A stretch of 44,296 nucleotides of DNA, from positions 1 through 44,296 of the forward strand of contig CAZKJO010000015.1 of assembly GCA_964553105.1 (NCBI GenBank), written 5' to 3'. A program made the position numbers and the translations under genes. The notes beneath the pieces were generated by a model. It saw nothing but the letters and a program-made list of their open reading frames with translations, made no database searches and was not told the origin of the DNA. Origin of the DNA: Profundicola sp964553105 (lineage in GTDB: Bacteria; Bacteroidota; Bacteroidia; Flavobacteriales; Weeksellaceae). Shown here one piece after another: positions 16,942-26,335 of this stretch (within the stretch, counting starts at the first letter, position 1; each line of letters starts with the position of its first letter).

Positions 16942-18126
16942 TTAAATTGTATCTAAAACTTCCTTAATAATAGCGCATCCTTTTCTAATTTCTTCTTCTG
17001 AAATGGTCAATGGAGGAGTGATACGTAAGAATTGTGTTTCATATAATAACCAAAAAACAATTAGTCCTCTGTCCATACATTTTTTCGCAACCTCCAAAGT
17101 TTGTTCGGGAGAGGCCAATTCAGGAGCAAGCATTAATCCTTTGCCAGGGAAAGATAAAATCTTAGGATGATCTAATAGTGCTCTAAACAGTTTTTCTTTC
17201 TCTAAGGTCTGTGGAATTAAATCTGTAGTTGTAATTTCTTCTAAAACGGCTAAGGCAGAAGCTGCCACCACAGGATTTCCACCAAAAGTTGTGATATGAC
17301 CTAACTTTGGATTCGCCTGAAGATGTTTCATGTGTTCATAAGAAGCAGTAAAAGCTCCAATCGGCATTCCACCACCCATTCCTTTGCCCATCACAAGAAT
17401 GTCAGGAATAGCATCGTAATGCTCGAAAGCAAATAAGCTTCCTGTTCTACCAAAACCAGGTTGAATTTCATCTAAAATCAACATAGCGCCAACTTCGTCA
17501 CAACGTTGTCTTACTGCTTTTAACCAACCATCTTTAGGTTGAATAAAACCAGCGGCACCTTGTATGCTTTCTAAGATAATACCAGCGGTTTTGCTGGTGA
17601 TTTTTTCAATATCATCGAAATTATTGAATTCAATAAAATCTACATTTGGTAATAATGGTCTAAAAGCTCTTTTAAAATCCTCATTTCCAGAAACCGATAG
17701 AGCGCCATGTGTATTCCCATGATAGGCCATTCGAGCAGAAATAATCTGATTTCTACCAGTTACGCGCTTGGCTAATTTAATAGAGCCGTCAATTGCTTCT
17801 GCGCCAGAGTTCACCAAATAAGTGGTGTCTAAAGGATCTGGAAGTAATTCGGCTAGTTTTTTACAAAGTTGTACGGGTTTCTCTTGGGCGTATTCGCCAT
17901 AGACCATAACATGCAAATGCTTGTCGATTTGTTCGTGTAGTGCATCTAAAATCTTAGGATGACTATGACCTAAAGTGTTAGCAGAAACTCCAGAAGCAAA
18001 GTCTAAATAGGCTTTACCGTCTTTACCATAAATATAACTGCCTTTAGCGTGTGAAACCTCAAAAGCGGATGCAAATGCGGTTGTTTGCGCTTGATAGCGA
18101 TAAAAATCTTCTTGTAAATGAGACAT
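16942..18126 (-). CDS. Class III PLP-dependent aminotransferase
   Basis: A 394-residue fold-type I aminotransferase of the class III group, which includes acetylornithine, ornithine and 4-aminobutyrate aminotransferases. Motifs: NSGAEAIDGSIKLAK (106-120), YHGNTHG (135-141), the PLP-ring Asp219 in LILDEIQPGFGRTG, and the Schiff-base Lys248 in VMGKGMGGGMP. Sequence alone does not set the substrate; the length suits the acetylornithine/succinylornithine type, but no arg genes are near. It starts 7 nt after a small lipoprotein gene on the same strand and is likely co-transcribed with it. Confidence 0.93.
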   Translation of the reverse strand: MSHLQEDFYRYQAQTTAFASAFEVSHAKGSYIYGKDGKAYLDFASGVSANTLGHSHPKILDALHEQIDKHLHVMVYGEYAQEKPVQLCKKLAELLPDPLDTTYLVNSGAEAIDGSIKLAKRVTGRNQIISARMAYHGNTHGALSVSGNEDFKRAFRPLLPNVDFIEFNNFDDIEKITSKTAGIILESIQGAAGFIQPKDGWLKAVRQRCDEVGAMLILDEIQPGFGRTGSLFAFEHYDAIPDILVMGKGMGGGMPIGAFTASYEHMKHLQANPKLGHITTFGGNPVVAASALAVLEEITTTDLIPQTLEKEKLFRALLDHPKILSFPGKGLMLAPELASPEQTLEVAKKCMDRGLIVFWLLYETQFLRITPPLTISEEEIRKGCAIIKEVLDTI

Positions 18127-18133
18127 TTTAAGA

Positions 18134-18484
18134 TTACTGTGTTAAGAAAAATATTAAACCTAATACACCAGCGTAGGCACCAACGGTAAGTGCGTCTGAT
18201 CTTCCTCGAGAGAATACACGATGATTCACCGTTGAGATATCATTTTTGTGAAATTTCATTTCTTGATCTTCCTTCAAATTCACGTGAGCAACTAAGGAAT
18301 CTCCTTGCCATTGCACTGCTTTGATTTTGAACTCTTCGCCTTGTGATGAAATGGTATAGAATTTATCTTTTTGTAATTGTTCCTTTAAAGTTGGTATTTC
18401 TTCGTCTTCGGCCACTTCTAGCGGGCGATAGACGTAGCAACTACTCAGTAAGATGCAAATTAATATTAGGAATGAAAACTTCAT
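18134..18484 (-). CDS. Small lipoprotein with C-terminal hydrophobic segment
   Basis: A 116-residue protein with a lipoprotein signal ending LLSSC (Cys16) and a globular middle with the strands KFYTISSQGEEFKIKAVQW and DSLVAHVNL. The last 17 or so residues (VGAYAGVLGLIFFLTQ) are a second hydrophobic segment, which could insert in a membrane. I recognise no named family, though short lipoproteins of this layout are common in Flavobacteriia. It lies 7 nt upstream of the aminotransferase. Confidence 0.75.
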   Translation of the reverse strand: MKFSFLILICILLSSCYVYRPLEVAEDEEIPTLKEQLQKDKFYTISSQGEEFKIKAVQWQGDSLVAHVNLKEDQEMKFHKNDISTVNHRVFSRGRSDALTVGAYAGVLGLIFFLTQ

Positions 18485-18579
18485 GTATTAGAAAATTTGG
18501 ACTAAAAGTAATTAATATATTTCGAAATTAAACTTGAATCAGCCTATTTTATATTTTTCAAAGAGGAAATTTAATGATT

Positions 18580-19641
18580 TTAAAGATTTTCAATGAGTTT
18601 CAAAAACTGAAAAGCAGCATTTTTTCTGGAATAAGTAGAAATATTAAATTTTTTATTGCGATTTAATAAGTGATTTTGGTATTCATGAAATAAAATGTTC
18701 AAAACATTCAGCATTTCTTTCTTGTCATTTCTATCAATGACGACTCCTGCCGATAAATCATTCAATAAATGCCCTATATCCGAATCTTTCTTTCCGATAC
18801 ATAAAATGACTCTTTCAGCGGCCAGATATTCGAAAAATTTACCTGGTATGATTCCATTCTCGTTAGCCGTTTGATTGATTAAAAGCAATAAAACCTGAGA
18901 TTCTTGTAAGGCCTCTACGGCTTTCTGATGCTCTAAGTAAGCTACATATTCCGTTTTTGATTCCAGTAATGGATGCTCTGCAATATTTTCTCTGACTTCG
19001 GGCGCAATAGAACCAATAAGTCTTAATCTAAAATCATCAAAAAACTCTTGATTTTCACAAAGTTGATTTAAAGAAGTCCATAAATTTTTAGGATTTCGAT
19101 CATCGTTTAAAGAACCGATGTAGGTAATTACAAAATCATCAGAAGGATGATGCTTTTCTATAAAATCTTCTTTATCGAAGCCGTTATAAATCACCTCTAC
19201 CTTACGATTACCTAATTTACCTAAATCCTTTGCCCAAGTAGGAGAGACGGTAGTTACTGCATCTGCCTTTTGAAGAACTTGCTTTTCTTGCGACTGATGC
19301 TTTTTTAGCGCCCAAGATTGTAAGGGTAATTTATCGAAATAGTCTATAGCGGTCCAAGGATCACGAAAATCTGCTATCCATTTTAAATCTGGAAATGTGT
19401 TTTTTAGTTTCAATGCAATCATGTGCATAGAGTGTGGCGGACCTGTGCTAATAATTACATCTTGGGGATTTTCTTGTAAATAATTTTTAAGAAATTTATA
19501 AGAAGGTTGAATCCAACCGGCGCGAGCATCTGGAATAAATAAATTGGCTCTGACCCAAAGAGAAATTTTAGATAAAAGAGATTGTTTACTTTCGTCTTCA
19601 ATCATTCCTTTTTGGTAATTCTTATTCTTGGGATTGATTTT
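18580..19641 (-). CDS. Glycosyltransferase family 4-like protein, N-terminus in assembly gap
   Basis: About 353 C-terminal residues are visible. They contain TGPPHSMHMIALKLK and IADFRDPW, typical of the flavobacterial GT4 group, then SPTWAKDL, the linker EVIYNGFDKEDF, the GT-B C-domain start ITYIGSLNDDRNPKNLW, and the nucleotide-sugar end IIPGKFFEYLAAERVIL. These enzymes transfer a sugar from an activated donor to cell-surface glycans. The N-terminal Rossmann half, about 80 residues in relatives, is missing: no ATG lies between the gap and the promoter at 19756, so the start is inside the gap. Confidence 0.88.
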   Translation of the reverse strand, partial: KINPKNKNYQKGMIEDESKQSLLSKISLWVRANLFIPDARAGWIQPSYKFLKNYLQENPQDVIISTGPPHSMHMIALKLKNTFPDLKWIADFRDPWTAIDYFDKLPLQSWALKKHQSQEKQVLQKADAVTTVSPTWAKDLGKLGNRKVEVIYNGFDKEDFIEKHHPSDDFVITYIGSLNDDRNPKNLWTSLNQLCENQEFFDDFRLRLIGSIAPEVRENIAEHPLLESKTEYVAYLEHQKAVEALQESQVLLLLINQTANENGIIPGKFFEYLAAERVILCIGKKDSDIGHLLNDLSAGVVIDRNDKKEMLNVLNILFHEYQNHLLNRNKKFNISTYSRKNAAFQFLKLIENL

Positions 19642-19741
19642 NNNNNNNNNNNNNNNNNNNNNNNNNNNNNNNNNNNNNNNNNNNNNNNNNNNNNNNNNNN
19701 NNNNNNNNNNNNNNNNNNNNNNNNNNNNNNNNNNNNNNNNN
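19642..19741. other. Assembly gap (100 N), probably longer in reality
   Basis: Exactly 100 N. By comparison with related glycosyltransferases, roughly 240 nt or more of coding sequence should be here. Confidence 0.95.
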
Positions 19742-19755
19742 AGAAGATGAGCAAT

Positions 19756-19763
19756 CAAATATA
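19756..19763 (-). promoter_or_regulatory. Probable -7 promoter element for the glycosyltransferase
   Basis: On the minus strand this reads TATATTTG, a perfect TAnnTTTG match, pointing into the gap and so toward the missing start codon. Confidence 0.45.
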
Positions 19764-19794
19764 AGATCTTATTTTTGTGTTAATAGAGCTAGAT

Positions 19795-20304
19795 TTAATG
19801 AACCTCAAATGTGTCCATAATCAACTCCATATCGTGTGCATAACTTGCAAATTCATTTTCAGCAGCTGTAAAGGTTAATACATATGCCTTATCGTTTACT
19901 AAATAATAGTGCTGCAAGTATTTTAAATCTTTGTTGTCTGACCTGCTTGTGTAAATAACTCTTTGGTATTGTGTGCCATCGTCTTTTTCTTTCAGTTCGC
20001 TCACAATCACCTTGCCGTCGATGCTTGCAATTTGACCTTCAGAAAGCTCTACGTAGTCTTGAAGATTTAAATTTAAAGTTGTAACATCTTGAACCATTAA
20101 ATTTAAATTTTCTATAAAGTCATCGTTAGCACCTTTTAATTCGGTGAAAAGCAGGAACTCTACACCCTCAACTTCTACTAATTCTAGATTAGAAGGATAG
20201 GATAGGCTATAATCTTCGGTTTCGATGGTAATTTGATCATCATTCTTACAGCTGGTAATCAGTTGTATAAAAACAAAACAAACTAGGATAAACTTAAGTC
20301 GCAT
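19795..20304 (-). CDS. DcrB/PsbP-like lipoprotein
   Basis: A 169-residue lipoprotein (signal ending LITSC, Cys19). The mature part looks like the PsbP/DcrB fold: it opens with the strand YSLSYPSNLELVE, has FIENLNLMVQDV and YVELSEGQI, then GTQYQRVIYTSR, LQHYYLVNDKAYVLTFTA and an end helix with a final IMDTFEV. DcrB-type proteins are periplasmic or surface lipoproteins of varied and mostly unknown roles. It is monocistronic, with a perfect -7 element upstream at 20340-20347. Confidence 0.75.
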   Translation of the reverse strand: MRLKFILVCFVFIQLITSCKNDDQITIETEDYSLSYPSNLELVEVEGVEFLLFTELKGANDDFIENLNLMVQDVTTLNLNLQDYVELSEGQIASIDGKVIVSELKEKDDGTQYQRVIYTSRSDNKDLKYLQHYYLVNDKAYVLTFTAAENEFASYAHDMELIMDTFEVH

Positions 20305-20339
20305 TTTTAAATATTTTCATTCTCGCATTAAGCAGCGGG

Positions 20340-20347
20340 CAAAGGTA
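20340..20347 (-). promoter_or_regulatory. Probable -7 promoter element for the DcrB-like lipoprotein
   Basis: Minus strand TACCTTTG, a perfect TAnnTTTG match 35 nt ahead of the ATG. Confidence 0.5.
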
Positions 20348-20477
20348 TATAATCTTTCTTGACTAAGTATCATGTATTGTTTTAGCTTAGGTATAAATAT
20401 CTTTAAAGCAGTTGTTTATCATGCTTATTGCCTTTGCCAAGTGTGAAATTGAACAATTAAATATGCCTATTTTCTAA

Positions 20478-20513
20478 AAAGCGAATTTTTAGTTTATGCT
20501 AAAAATTCGCTTT
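20478..20513 (-). terminator. Terminator after the baeRF-type gene
   Basis: A perfect 15-bp inverted repeat (AAAGCGAATTTTTAG and its complement, 6-nt loop) 38 nt after the stop codon of the baeRF-type gene, with a T-rich arm end on the minus strand. Confidence 0.8.
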
Positions 20514-20551
20514 AGTTATGAGTATGAATTAATTTATTGCATTAAACATTC

Positions 20552-21625
20552 TTAATAACGCAGAATAGCTCCAAAACCGTTGAACTTGTCTAGTTCACCT
20601 TTGGGTAAGAAAACTACATCACCTCCAAAATCTAAATTGAATTCAATCATCTCATCATAAATATCATCAATAATTTCTTTATTGGTTCGCTCTTTTTTTG
20701 AAACAAATGAAACAGTATCATTCTCTACTATGGCTGGTTGAAACAATCCTTGCTCAATAAATAGAGTTTTAACTTGTCCGCGGTGGATAGCTCGCCAAAT
20801 ATCATTCACATCACTATAGAATTTCCCACTATTCACGGCCTCTAGTAATTCTTTCTTTCTAGCATTATTTTTTTCAACGATATAATCCTTCATGAGCTTC
20901 CATGCCTCTTCAACAAAGTGACCTGCATTAGCATCAGCATCAGGTTGTGCTATGAATTTATTTATAATAGAATGCTTCTTGTCAGCCACTTCCAGGTATA
21001 AGTGAAAATTAGGTTCCGTAGAACTAATTAATACCGGCAGTGGATGTTGATTTCTTATTTTATTCACATCTTTATCAATTCTATTAAAGTATTCTGTAAT
21101 TAAATTTCTTTCACGACCTGCAAAAGAAGCTTCCTTCTGACTTGTAGGGTGGAATTGAGTATTTTCAATGGGGAATGGCTCTCCAACTTCTCGCACTAGC
21201 TTATCGCTAGATGCTTCGATAAGTCGCACTTTTTGTTGATTCAAAACTAAAATATAGTAATTCTTATCCATGTGCAGGCTTCTCATCAAATCGCGTGTAT
21301 GGAAAGTGTCATCAATAACCACACGATCTTCTACTTTGATGGGTAATCGCGTATATTCAGAAATGTCTTTGCTCACAAATAGAATCAAGCTTTCTAGATT
21401 CATTTTGTGATCTATACTTTGTTCTAATTGCTGAAATTTTTCACTGAAACTCTGTACATACTTTTTGTCGAAATCTGTAGAAAGCCTATTCTCAGCTTCC
21501 TTGATTAAGTTTTTTAAAGTTAGAGGGTCCTTATTATTATCTGGACCAGTTCTGTGTGTGTTTAATATAATCGTAACACATGTTTCATCAGAAACATTCC
21601 TCAATTTTTTCAATGTGATGCTCAT
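20552..21625 (-). CDS. baeRF-type protein (bacterial eRF1-like family)
   Basis: A 357-residue protein resembling the bacterial archaeo-eukaryotic release factor-like family (baeRF, probably family 3). It opens CVTIILNTHRTGPDNNKDPLTLKNLIKEAE, then has a YYILVLNQQKVRLIEAS strand, a central SFAGRERNLITEYFNRIDKDVN region, a PVLISSTEPNFHLYLEV domain and a C-terminal LFIEQGLFQPA / GGDVVFLPKGEL pair of strands, as in the eRF1 C-domain. These proteins are predicted from comparative genomics to act on ribosomes; experimental data are scarce. A SulP transporter gene lies 177 nt upstream on the same strand. Confidence 0.8.
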   Translation of the reverse strand: MSITLKKLRNVSDETCVTIILNTHRTGPDNNKDPLTLKNLIKEAENRLSTDFDKKYVQSFSEKFQQLEQSIDHKMNLESLILFVSKDISEYTRLPIKVEDRVVIDDTFHTRDLMRSLHMDKNYYILVLNQQKVRLIEASSDKLVREVGEPFPIENTQFHPTSQKEASFAGRERNLITEYFNRIDKDVNKIRNQHPLPVLISSTEPNFHLYLEVADKKHSIINKFIAQPDADANAGHFVEEAWKLMKDYIVEKNNARKKELLEAVNSGKFYSDVNDIWRAIHRGQVKTLFIEQGLFQPAIVENDTVSFVSKKERTNKEIIDDIYDEMIEFNLDFGGDVVFLPKGELDKFNGFGAILRY

Positions 21626-21802
21626 AAATATCTTGTTTTAAAATTATTTTAAGAAGATAAGGAATTTAAATGAGAATATAGAATTTATAGCCTATTAAAT
21701 AAGTTGGAAAACAAGTATTTAAGTTTAAATTAAGCTTTGAAATTGAATATGTTAAATCTATTTAGTTTTTACCGAGAAAATGAGGTCATATTACAGTCTA
21801 CT

Positions 21803-23497
21803 TTATTTGATATTATTAGAGTTTAATATTTCATGGGCGCGTTCCATGGCTTCTACTATATTCTCATGGATGTTGTATTTTCCAATTAAATCATAAACAT
21901 TGGAATTTAATAGTTCTAATCTCACGTCATGATTTGCACCAGAGATAATGACTTTAGTTCCTTTAGCTTTCAGATGTGAGCAAATTTCTTTGAGTCTATT
22001 GACGCCCGTTGCATCGATAAATGGAACATTTCTCATTCTTAAAATTAGGACTTTTGGTTGTCGATTAAAGTCTGTCAACACTTCTTGGAATTTCTGTGAA
22101 GCACCAAAAAATAAGGGTCCATTTATTTCGTATAAAATCACAGATTTAGGGATTTCTATAAATTCTTCATCAAAGATTAAATCATGTTCTTCCATTTCAG
22201 CCTCGTTAAAAATTTTCTCAACATCTTTAATAGAAGTAGATTCACTCATGCGCTTCATGAAAATAAAGCTTGATAGAATTACGCCAACTTCTATGGCGAT
22301 AATTAAATCAAAAAATACGGTTAATAGAAAAGTGGCTAATAAAACTATGATATCTAATCGATTTCCTTTAAAAAGAGATACAAAATGTCGCCATTCGCTC
22401 ATATGATAGGATACCACTACTAGAATTCCTGCCAAACAGGCAAGTGGAATAAGTTTTACGACCGGGGCAAAAACCAACATAATCAATAATAAAACAATGG
22501 CATGAACGATTCCTGCAATAGGTGTTCTGCCACCATTGTTGATGTTGGTAGCTGTTCTTGCAATTGCACCTGTTGCCGGTATTCCACCAAATAAACCAGA
22601 AAGAATATTGGCAGCTCCTTGACCTACGAGTTCCATGTTAGAACGATGTTTTCCCCCGATCATACCATCAGCCACCACTGCTGATAAAAGAGATTCAATA
22701 CTACCTAAAAGTGCAATGGCAATGGCGGGTTGAATTAAACTCTGTATTGTTTCGAAATCTATAGTTGGAATACTAGGAACCGGAATGTTATTTGGGATTT
22801 CACCATACTTTGACTCAATGGTTTCTACGGGTAAGTCAAAGAAATAGACTGCTAGCGTGCTTAAAATAATGGCAACAATAGAGCCTGGTATTTTAGAGCT
22901 AATTCGATTGAAATTTAAAGCAATAAGTATGGTTGCTAAAGCAATTCCAAGGGCAATCCAGTTGACTTCAGTAAAGTTTTGAAGATAAATTTGCCACTTT
23001 TTGACAAAGTCAGCGGGTACATTTTCAATGTTTAAACCAAATAAATCATTGATTTGTGAGGAAAAAATAATCAGCGCAATTCCACTTGTAAATCCTACAA
23101 TGAGTGGATAGGGAATGAATTTCAGGTAATTACCTAAGCGCGCAAGACCGAGTCCAATAATTATAAATCCCGCCATAAAAGTAGCAATCGTCAGCCCGCT
23201 GATACCATGATCCTGAACAATGGCATAAACAATAACAATAAATGCACCTGTGGGACCACCAATTTGCACACGACTCCCACCCAAAACCGAAATGGCTAAA
23301 CCGGCAATAACTGCTGTTATGAGACCTTTTTCTGGGGAAACTCCAGAAGCAATAGCAAATGCAATAGCTAAAGGAAGGGCAACAATTCCCACAATAATAC
23401 CAGCCATGATATCATTCGTGAGTTGTTTTTTAGTAATTCCCGCTTTTAAAAGAGAAAAAAACTTGGGTACAAATTCACGTTTGTTTTTCTTACTCAA
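21803..23497 (-). CDS. SulP family anion transporter with STAS domain
   Basis: A 564-residue transporter. The N-terminal membrane part (about residues 25-415) begins with the SulP signature IMAGIIVGIVALPLAIAFAIASGV and has GGTGAF-like loop QIGGPTGAFIVIV and the FGGIPATGAIARTATNINNGGRTPIAGI block. The C-terminal STAS domain (about 440-555) has LILRMRNVPFIDATGVNRLKEIC and VIISGANHDVRLELL. SulP proteins move sulfate, bicarbonate or other anions across the inner membrane; this sequence does not decide which. No carbonic anhydrase gene is adjacent. It is a single gene in its own interval. Confidence 0.95.
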   Translation of the reverse strand: MSKKNKREFVPKFFSLLKAGITKKQLTNDIMAGIIVGIVALPLAIAFAIASGVSPEKGLITAVIAGLAISVLGGSRVQIGGPTGAFIVIVYAIVQDHGISGLTIATFMAGFIIIGLGLARLGNYLKFIPYPLIVGFTSGIALIIFSSQINDLFGLNIENVPADFVKKWQIYLQNFTEVNWIALGIALATILIALNFNRISSKIPGSIVAIILSTLAVYFFDLPVETIESKYGEIPNNIPVPSIPTIDFETIQSLIQPAIAIALLGSIESLLSAVVADGMIGGKHRSNMELVGQGAANILSGLFGGIPATGAIARTATNINNGGRTPIAGIVHAIVLLLIMLVFAPVVKLIPLACLAGILVVVSYHMSEWRHFVSLFKGNRLDIIVLLATFLLTVFFDLIIAIEVGVILSSFIFMKRMSESTSIKDVEKIFNEAEMEEHDLIFDEEFIEIPKSVILYEINGPLFFGASQKFQEVLTDFNRQPKVLILRMRNVPFIDATGVNRLKEICSHLKAKGTKVIISGANHDVRLELLNSNVYDLIGKYNIHENIVEAMERAHEILNSNNIK

Positions 23498-23672
23498 AAT
23501 GAAAGTGCTTTTAAATAGATCAGACTAAGATAGTTTAAATAAATTTTCTCTAATTTGTTTTAGAATAACTTCTTCGGAGTCTTTAGATTTTTCATACATC
23601 GAAATTTAAGGATTTTTAAAATAGCTCATACAGGAATCAACCTAAGTTTTATCAGTTTATGATGTTAACAAA

Positions 23673-24191
23673 TTATCTTGTAAGTTGGTTCTCTTCCGGA
23701 ATATTGACAACACCGCAGCCATCTACAAGAGTTTTGCCTCCTTGATTGACTAATTTTAATAATACATGGAAACCATCCCATTCTGTACTGTTGACCGTTA
23801 CATAACCGGTATCGTAATTAGCGCTATAAACTTCAAAGCCTTTCATCGGGAAATCTTGTGCATCAAAAATTGGATCAAAACCTAAGCCTACTTGTGGGTT
23901 TTTCACAAAAGCCTCTCTCAGCATTTTCTCGAGTGTGTTTTTGAATTCTTGTGTAGCTAGCGGAGATGCGTTTGCCCAATGAACAAGTCCATATTTATCC
24001 TCAAAATATTGACTACTTTCGATGTAAGAGTTTAAAAAATCAATCGCAACTTTTGTATTAATTTTTTGGGCATTAGGAGCGGTTCTTCTTTCCGAAGTTT
24101 CTCTTTGAGTGGCATCTGAATCCATTATTTGTCGTGGAGAATCACAACTAAAAATAGTAAAGAAGATAAGGAGTAAGCTTAATTTTTTCAT
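23673..24191 (-). CDS. Lipoprotein of unknown function
   Basis: A 172-residue lipoprotein with a short signal ending in IFSC (Cys16) and a polar Arg/Thr/Ser linker to about residue 45. The globular part has a helix KVAIDFLNSYIESSQYFEDKYGLVHWANAS, a second helix TQEFKNTLEKMLREAF, and the strands FPMKGFEVYSANYDTGYVTVNS and FHVLLKLVNQGGKTLVDGCGVVNIP. This layout recalls DUF3828-type periplasmic domains, but I am not certain. It stands alone. Confidence 0.72.
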   Translation of the reverse strand: MKKLSLLLIFFTIFSCDSPRQIMDSDATQRETSERRTAPNAQKINTKVAIDFLNSYIESSQYFEDKYGLVHWANASPLATQEFKNTLEKMLREAFVKNPQVGLGFDPIFDAQDFPMKGFEVYSANYDTGYVTVNSTEWDGFHVLLKLVNQGGKTLVDGCGVVNIPEENQLTR

Positions 24192-24297
24192 ATTAATGAG
24201 TTTTAGGTTTAATTATAAATTAAGCTTAAAAATAACCAAAATCATTGAGTTAAAAGAATTTAAAATCTTAAGAATTAATTCTTTAGTAATTTTAATT

Positions 24298-24978
24298 TTA
24301 TTTTAAAAAACTTTCTAAACGTCCTTTTATTAGTGCGCCGTAATTATTGGCTTTTAAAAACTCTCCAGTTTCCACATTCAAGCAAGTCAGCCACTGTCCT
24401 CCATAGGCATAGGTGTCAATACAGATAGTGTGTCCAAAATCTGCAATCTTACCATTCTTTCTCGAGGTATGTCCACAAATCACTGTATTTCTTGAATTAT
24501 AAGCTGTTGGGGTTTCATATTTGGTCCAAAATAAATCACTTTCGTTTTGATCTTTTAAGTTTTTATTTGGATTAAGTCCTGCATGAACAAATATAAAATC
24601 ATCAATAATTAAATAATCAAGGCAATTTTCTAAAAACTCCCAATGAGATTCACTTATGTTATTAGCCCAGTCTTTAAAATCCTGAACTTGATAAGATACA
24701 AGAGTTTCTGCACCGCCAAAATTTCTCCATTCTAATAGCTTTATAGCCGATTCTCTCGCTTTTAACATCATGATTTCATGATTACCAAGGATGAATTCGA
24801 AATGATAGCTTTTTTGATTTTCAATAAGCCATTCTATTACAGCTTTTGAATCTTCTCCGCGATCTACATAATCACCCAAGAACACAACTGTGTCTTCCGG
24901 TTTTATTGTCCCTTCATTGAAGATTGTTTTCAGGGCCACAAAGCAACCATGAATATCACCAATAGCGTAAATTGACAT
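24298..24978 (-). CDS. PPP-family metallophosphoesterase (serine/threonine phosphatase-like)
   Basis: A 226-residue cytoplasmic phosphatase. All PPP motifs are present: GDIHG (7-11), GDYVDRG (35-41), GNHE (65-68), a VHAGLNP segment and ICGHTSRKNG. This is the pattern of bacterial protein phosphatases of the PrpA/PrpE and ApaH-like groups; the substrate could be phosphoprotein or a dinucleotide such as Ap4A. It is the last of four tightly spaced minus-strand genes (26817-27656, 26336-26806, 24994-26313, then this one after 15 nt). Confidence 0.92.
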   Translation of the reverse strand: MSIYAIGDIHGCFVALKTIFNEGTIKPEDTVVFLGDYVDRGEDSKAVIEWLIENQKSYHFEFILGNHEIMMLKARESAIKLLEWRNFGGAETLVSYQVQDFKDWANNISESHWEFLENCLDYLIIDDFIFVHAGLNPNKNLKDQNESDLFWTKYETPTAYNSRNTVICGHTSRKNGKIADFGHTICIDTYAYGGQWLTCLNVETGEFLKANNYGALIKGRLESFLK

Positions 24979-24993
24979 TTTTTTTGTTTAAAA

Positions 24994-26313
24994 TTAATCT
25001 TTCTTAAATAGATAAGTAGCGCCCGCTTGGTTTAGCGTCATTTCATTTTCACTAATATTAAATTCTAATTCAATGCCAGCTTGAATAAACCTAAATTTAT
25101 TTTTGTCGAAAGCTTCTAAAGGAAAAGCTGATTGACCCGTTGCTTGCGCCATGAGATTTCCATTATTTATGAAAACATCTATCTTTAAAGGTAATTTTTC
25201 AGAGGAATATTGTCCCACGTAGGATTCTAATTGTCTTAGTTCAACAGCATAAGTAGAAAAGTCTGGTAATTCAAATTCTTTATGATAAACCGCGCTCAAA
25301 ACTGCAATATTGATTTCATTAATGTCAAAGTCAGAGCCGTTTGAAGTAAGGGCGTAGGTGTAGTTGCCATCTTCAAAATGAAAAAGCATCGATCTAAATC
25401 CATCTATACCACCTGTGTGTCCATAGCCAACTTTGTCGTAAAATGGGACGGGGAATAAGCCTAATCCATATCCATCTTTGATTTCCATCATTAATTTTAG
25501 ATTCTTTTCCTGCAGTAATTGTCCATTAAATAGTGCATAGGCGAATTTAATGAGATCCTTTGGTGTAGAAACAATTCCACCTGCACCTAATGAAACACTA
25601 GGGCTGGTTTTTGGAGAGACTTGCCAATCTACAAGTTTCATGTAAGAATTGACTTCATTTGAGTTTTCCCCAGTGTGTAAGTTGAAATAAGTTTTAGTGA
25701 GTTTTAATGGTTCGGTAATTTGTTCTTTCAAGACTTCAGCGAATTCTTTTTTGTAAATTTTCTCTAAAATAAAACTTAACAATATATAATTTGAATTACT
25801 GTAGGCCGATTTGCTGCCAGGTTCGAAGTCGCTTCCTGCGGTCTTGATTACTTTTAGCATTTCACTTTGCGAAGTCGCTTGGGTGAAATAAAGCCCATAA
25901 ACCGAATCATCGGTAATGTTGTGAATTCCACTTTGATGTCTCAACATTTGCTCGATGTTTATTTTTTCGGAGTTTGTTATTTCTGGATAAAAGTCCACTA
26001 GCTTCTGGTCGAGTTTGATTTTGTTTTGCTCAACAGCTTTTAAAATTAAACTGGCTGTAAAGGTTTTAGAAACAGAAGCAATGCTAAATCTTGAGTTATC
26101 ATTTATTTTGATTCCTTTTTCTATGTCTGCCAATCCTATGTTATTGGAATAAATAAGTTTTCCATCTTTGGCCAAGGCAATGCCTCCCATAAATTTATCA
26201 TTTTCTTCGAGTAATTTAAAATACTGATCGAGTTTGACTTTATTAAAATCTTGGGCGATTCCAGTTTGACTTAAAACAAATATAAACAGGATATAAGTAT
26301 AAATTCGATGCAT
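24994..26313 (-). CDS. Secreted serine hydrolase (class C beta-lactamase-related)
   Basis: A 439-residue periplasmic protein with a signal peptide ending near GIAQ (18-21). The catalytic domain has the three motifs of the PF00144 family: SVSK with nucleophile Ser80 and Lys83, Tyr171-Ser-Asn173, and HTGG (297-300). A C-terminal domain of about 100 residues begins near LRQLESYVGQYSSEKLPLKI, as in DUF3471-type extensions. Members include peptidases, esterases and penicillin-binding-protein relatives; substrate is unknown and this is not evidence for antibiotic resistance. It lies 22 nt after the PH-like gene. Confidence 0.93.
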   Translation of the reverse strand: MHRIYTYILFIFVLSQTGIAQDFNKVKLDQYFKLLEENDKFMGGIALAKDGKLIYSNNIGLADIEKGIKINDNSRFSIASVSKTFTASLILKAVEQNKIKLDQKLVDFYPEITNSEKINIEQMLRHQSGIHNITDDSVYGLYFTQATSQSEMLKVIKTAGSDFEPGSKSAYSNSNYILLSFILEKIYKKEFAEVLKEQITEPLKLTKTYFNLHTGENSNEVNSYMKLVDWQVSPKTSPSVSLGAGGIVSTPKDLIKFAYALFNGQLLQEKNLKLMMEIKDGYGLGLFPVPFYDKVGYGHTGGIDGFRSMLFHFEDGNYTYALTSNGSDFDINEINIAVLSAVYHKEFELPDFSTYAVELRQLESYVGQYSSEKLPLKIDVFINNGNLMAQATGQSAFPLEAFDKNKFRFIQAGIELEFNISENEMTLNQAGATYLFKKD

Positions 26314-26335
26314 AGATTTTATTTAAACTTTAAAA

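Noticed and set aside
21948..22406. 152-codon frame on the plus strand
   Set aside because: It is antisense to the SulP gene and has no recognisable domain.
24994..26313. Antibiotic resistance beta-lactamase
   Set aside because: It belongs to the broad PF00144 serine hydrolase group with a DUF3471-like tail; motifs do not show beta-lactam hydrolysis.
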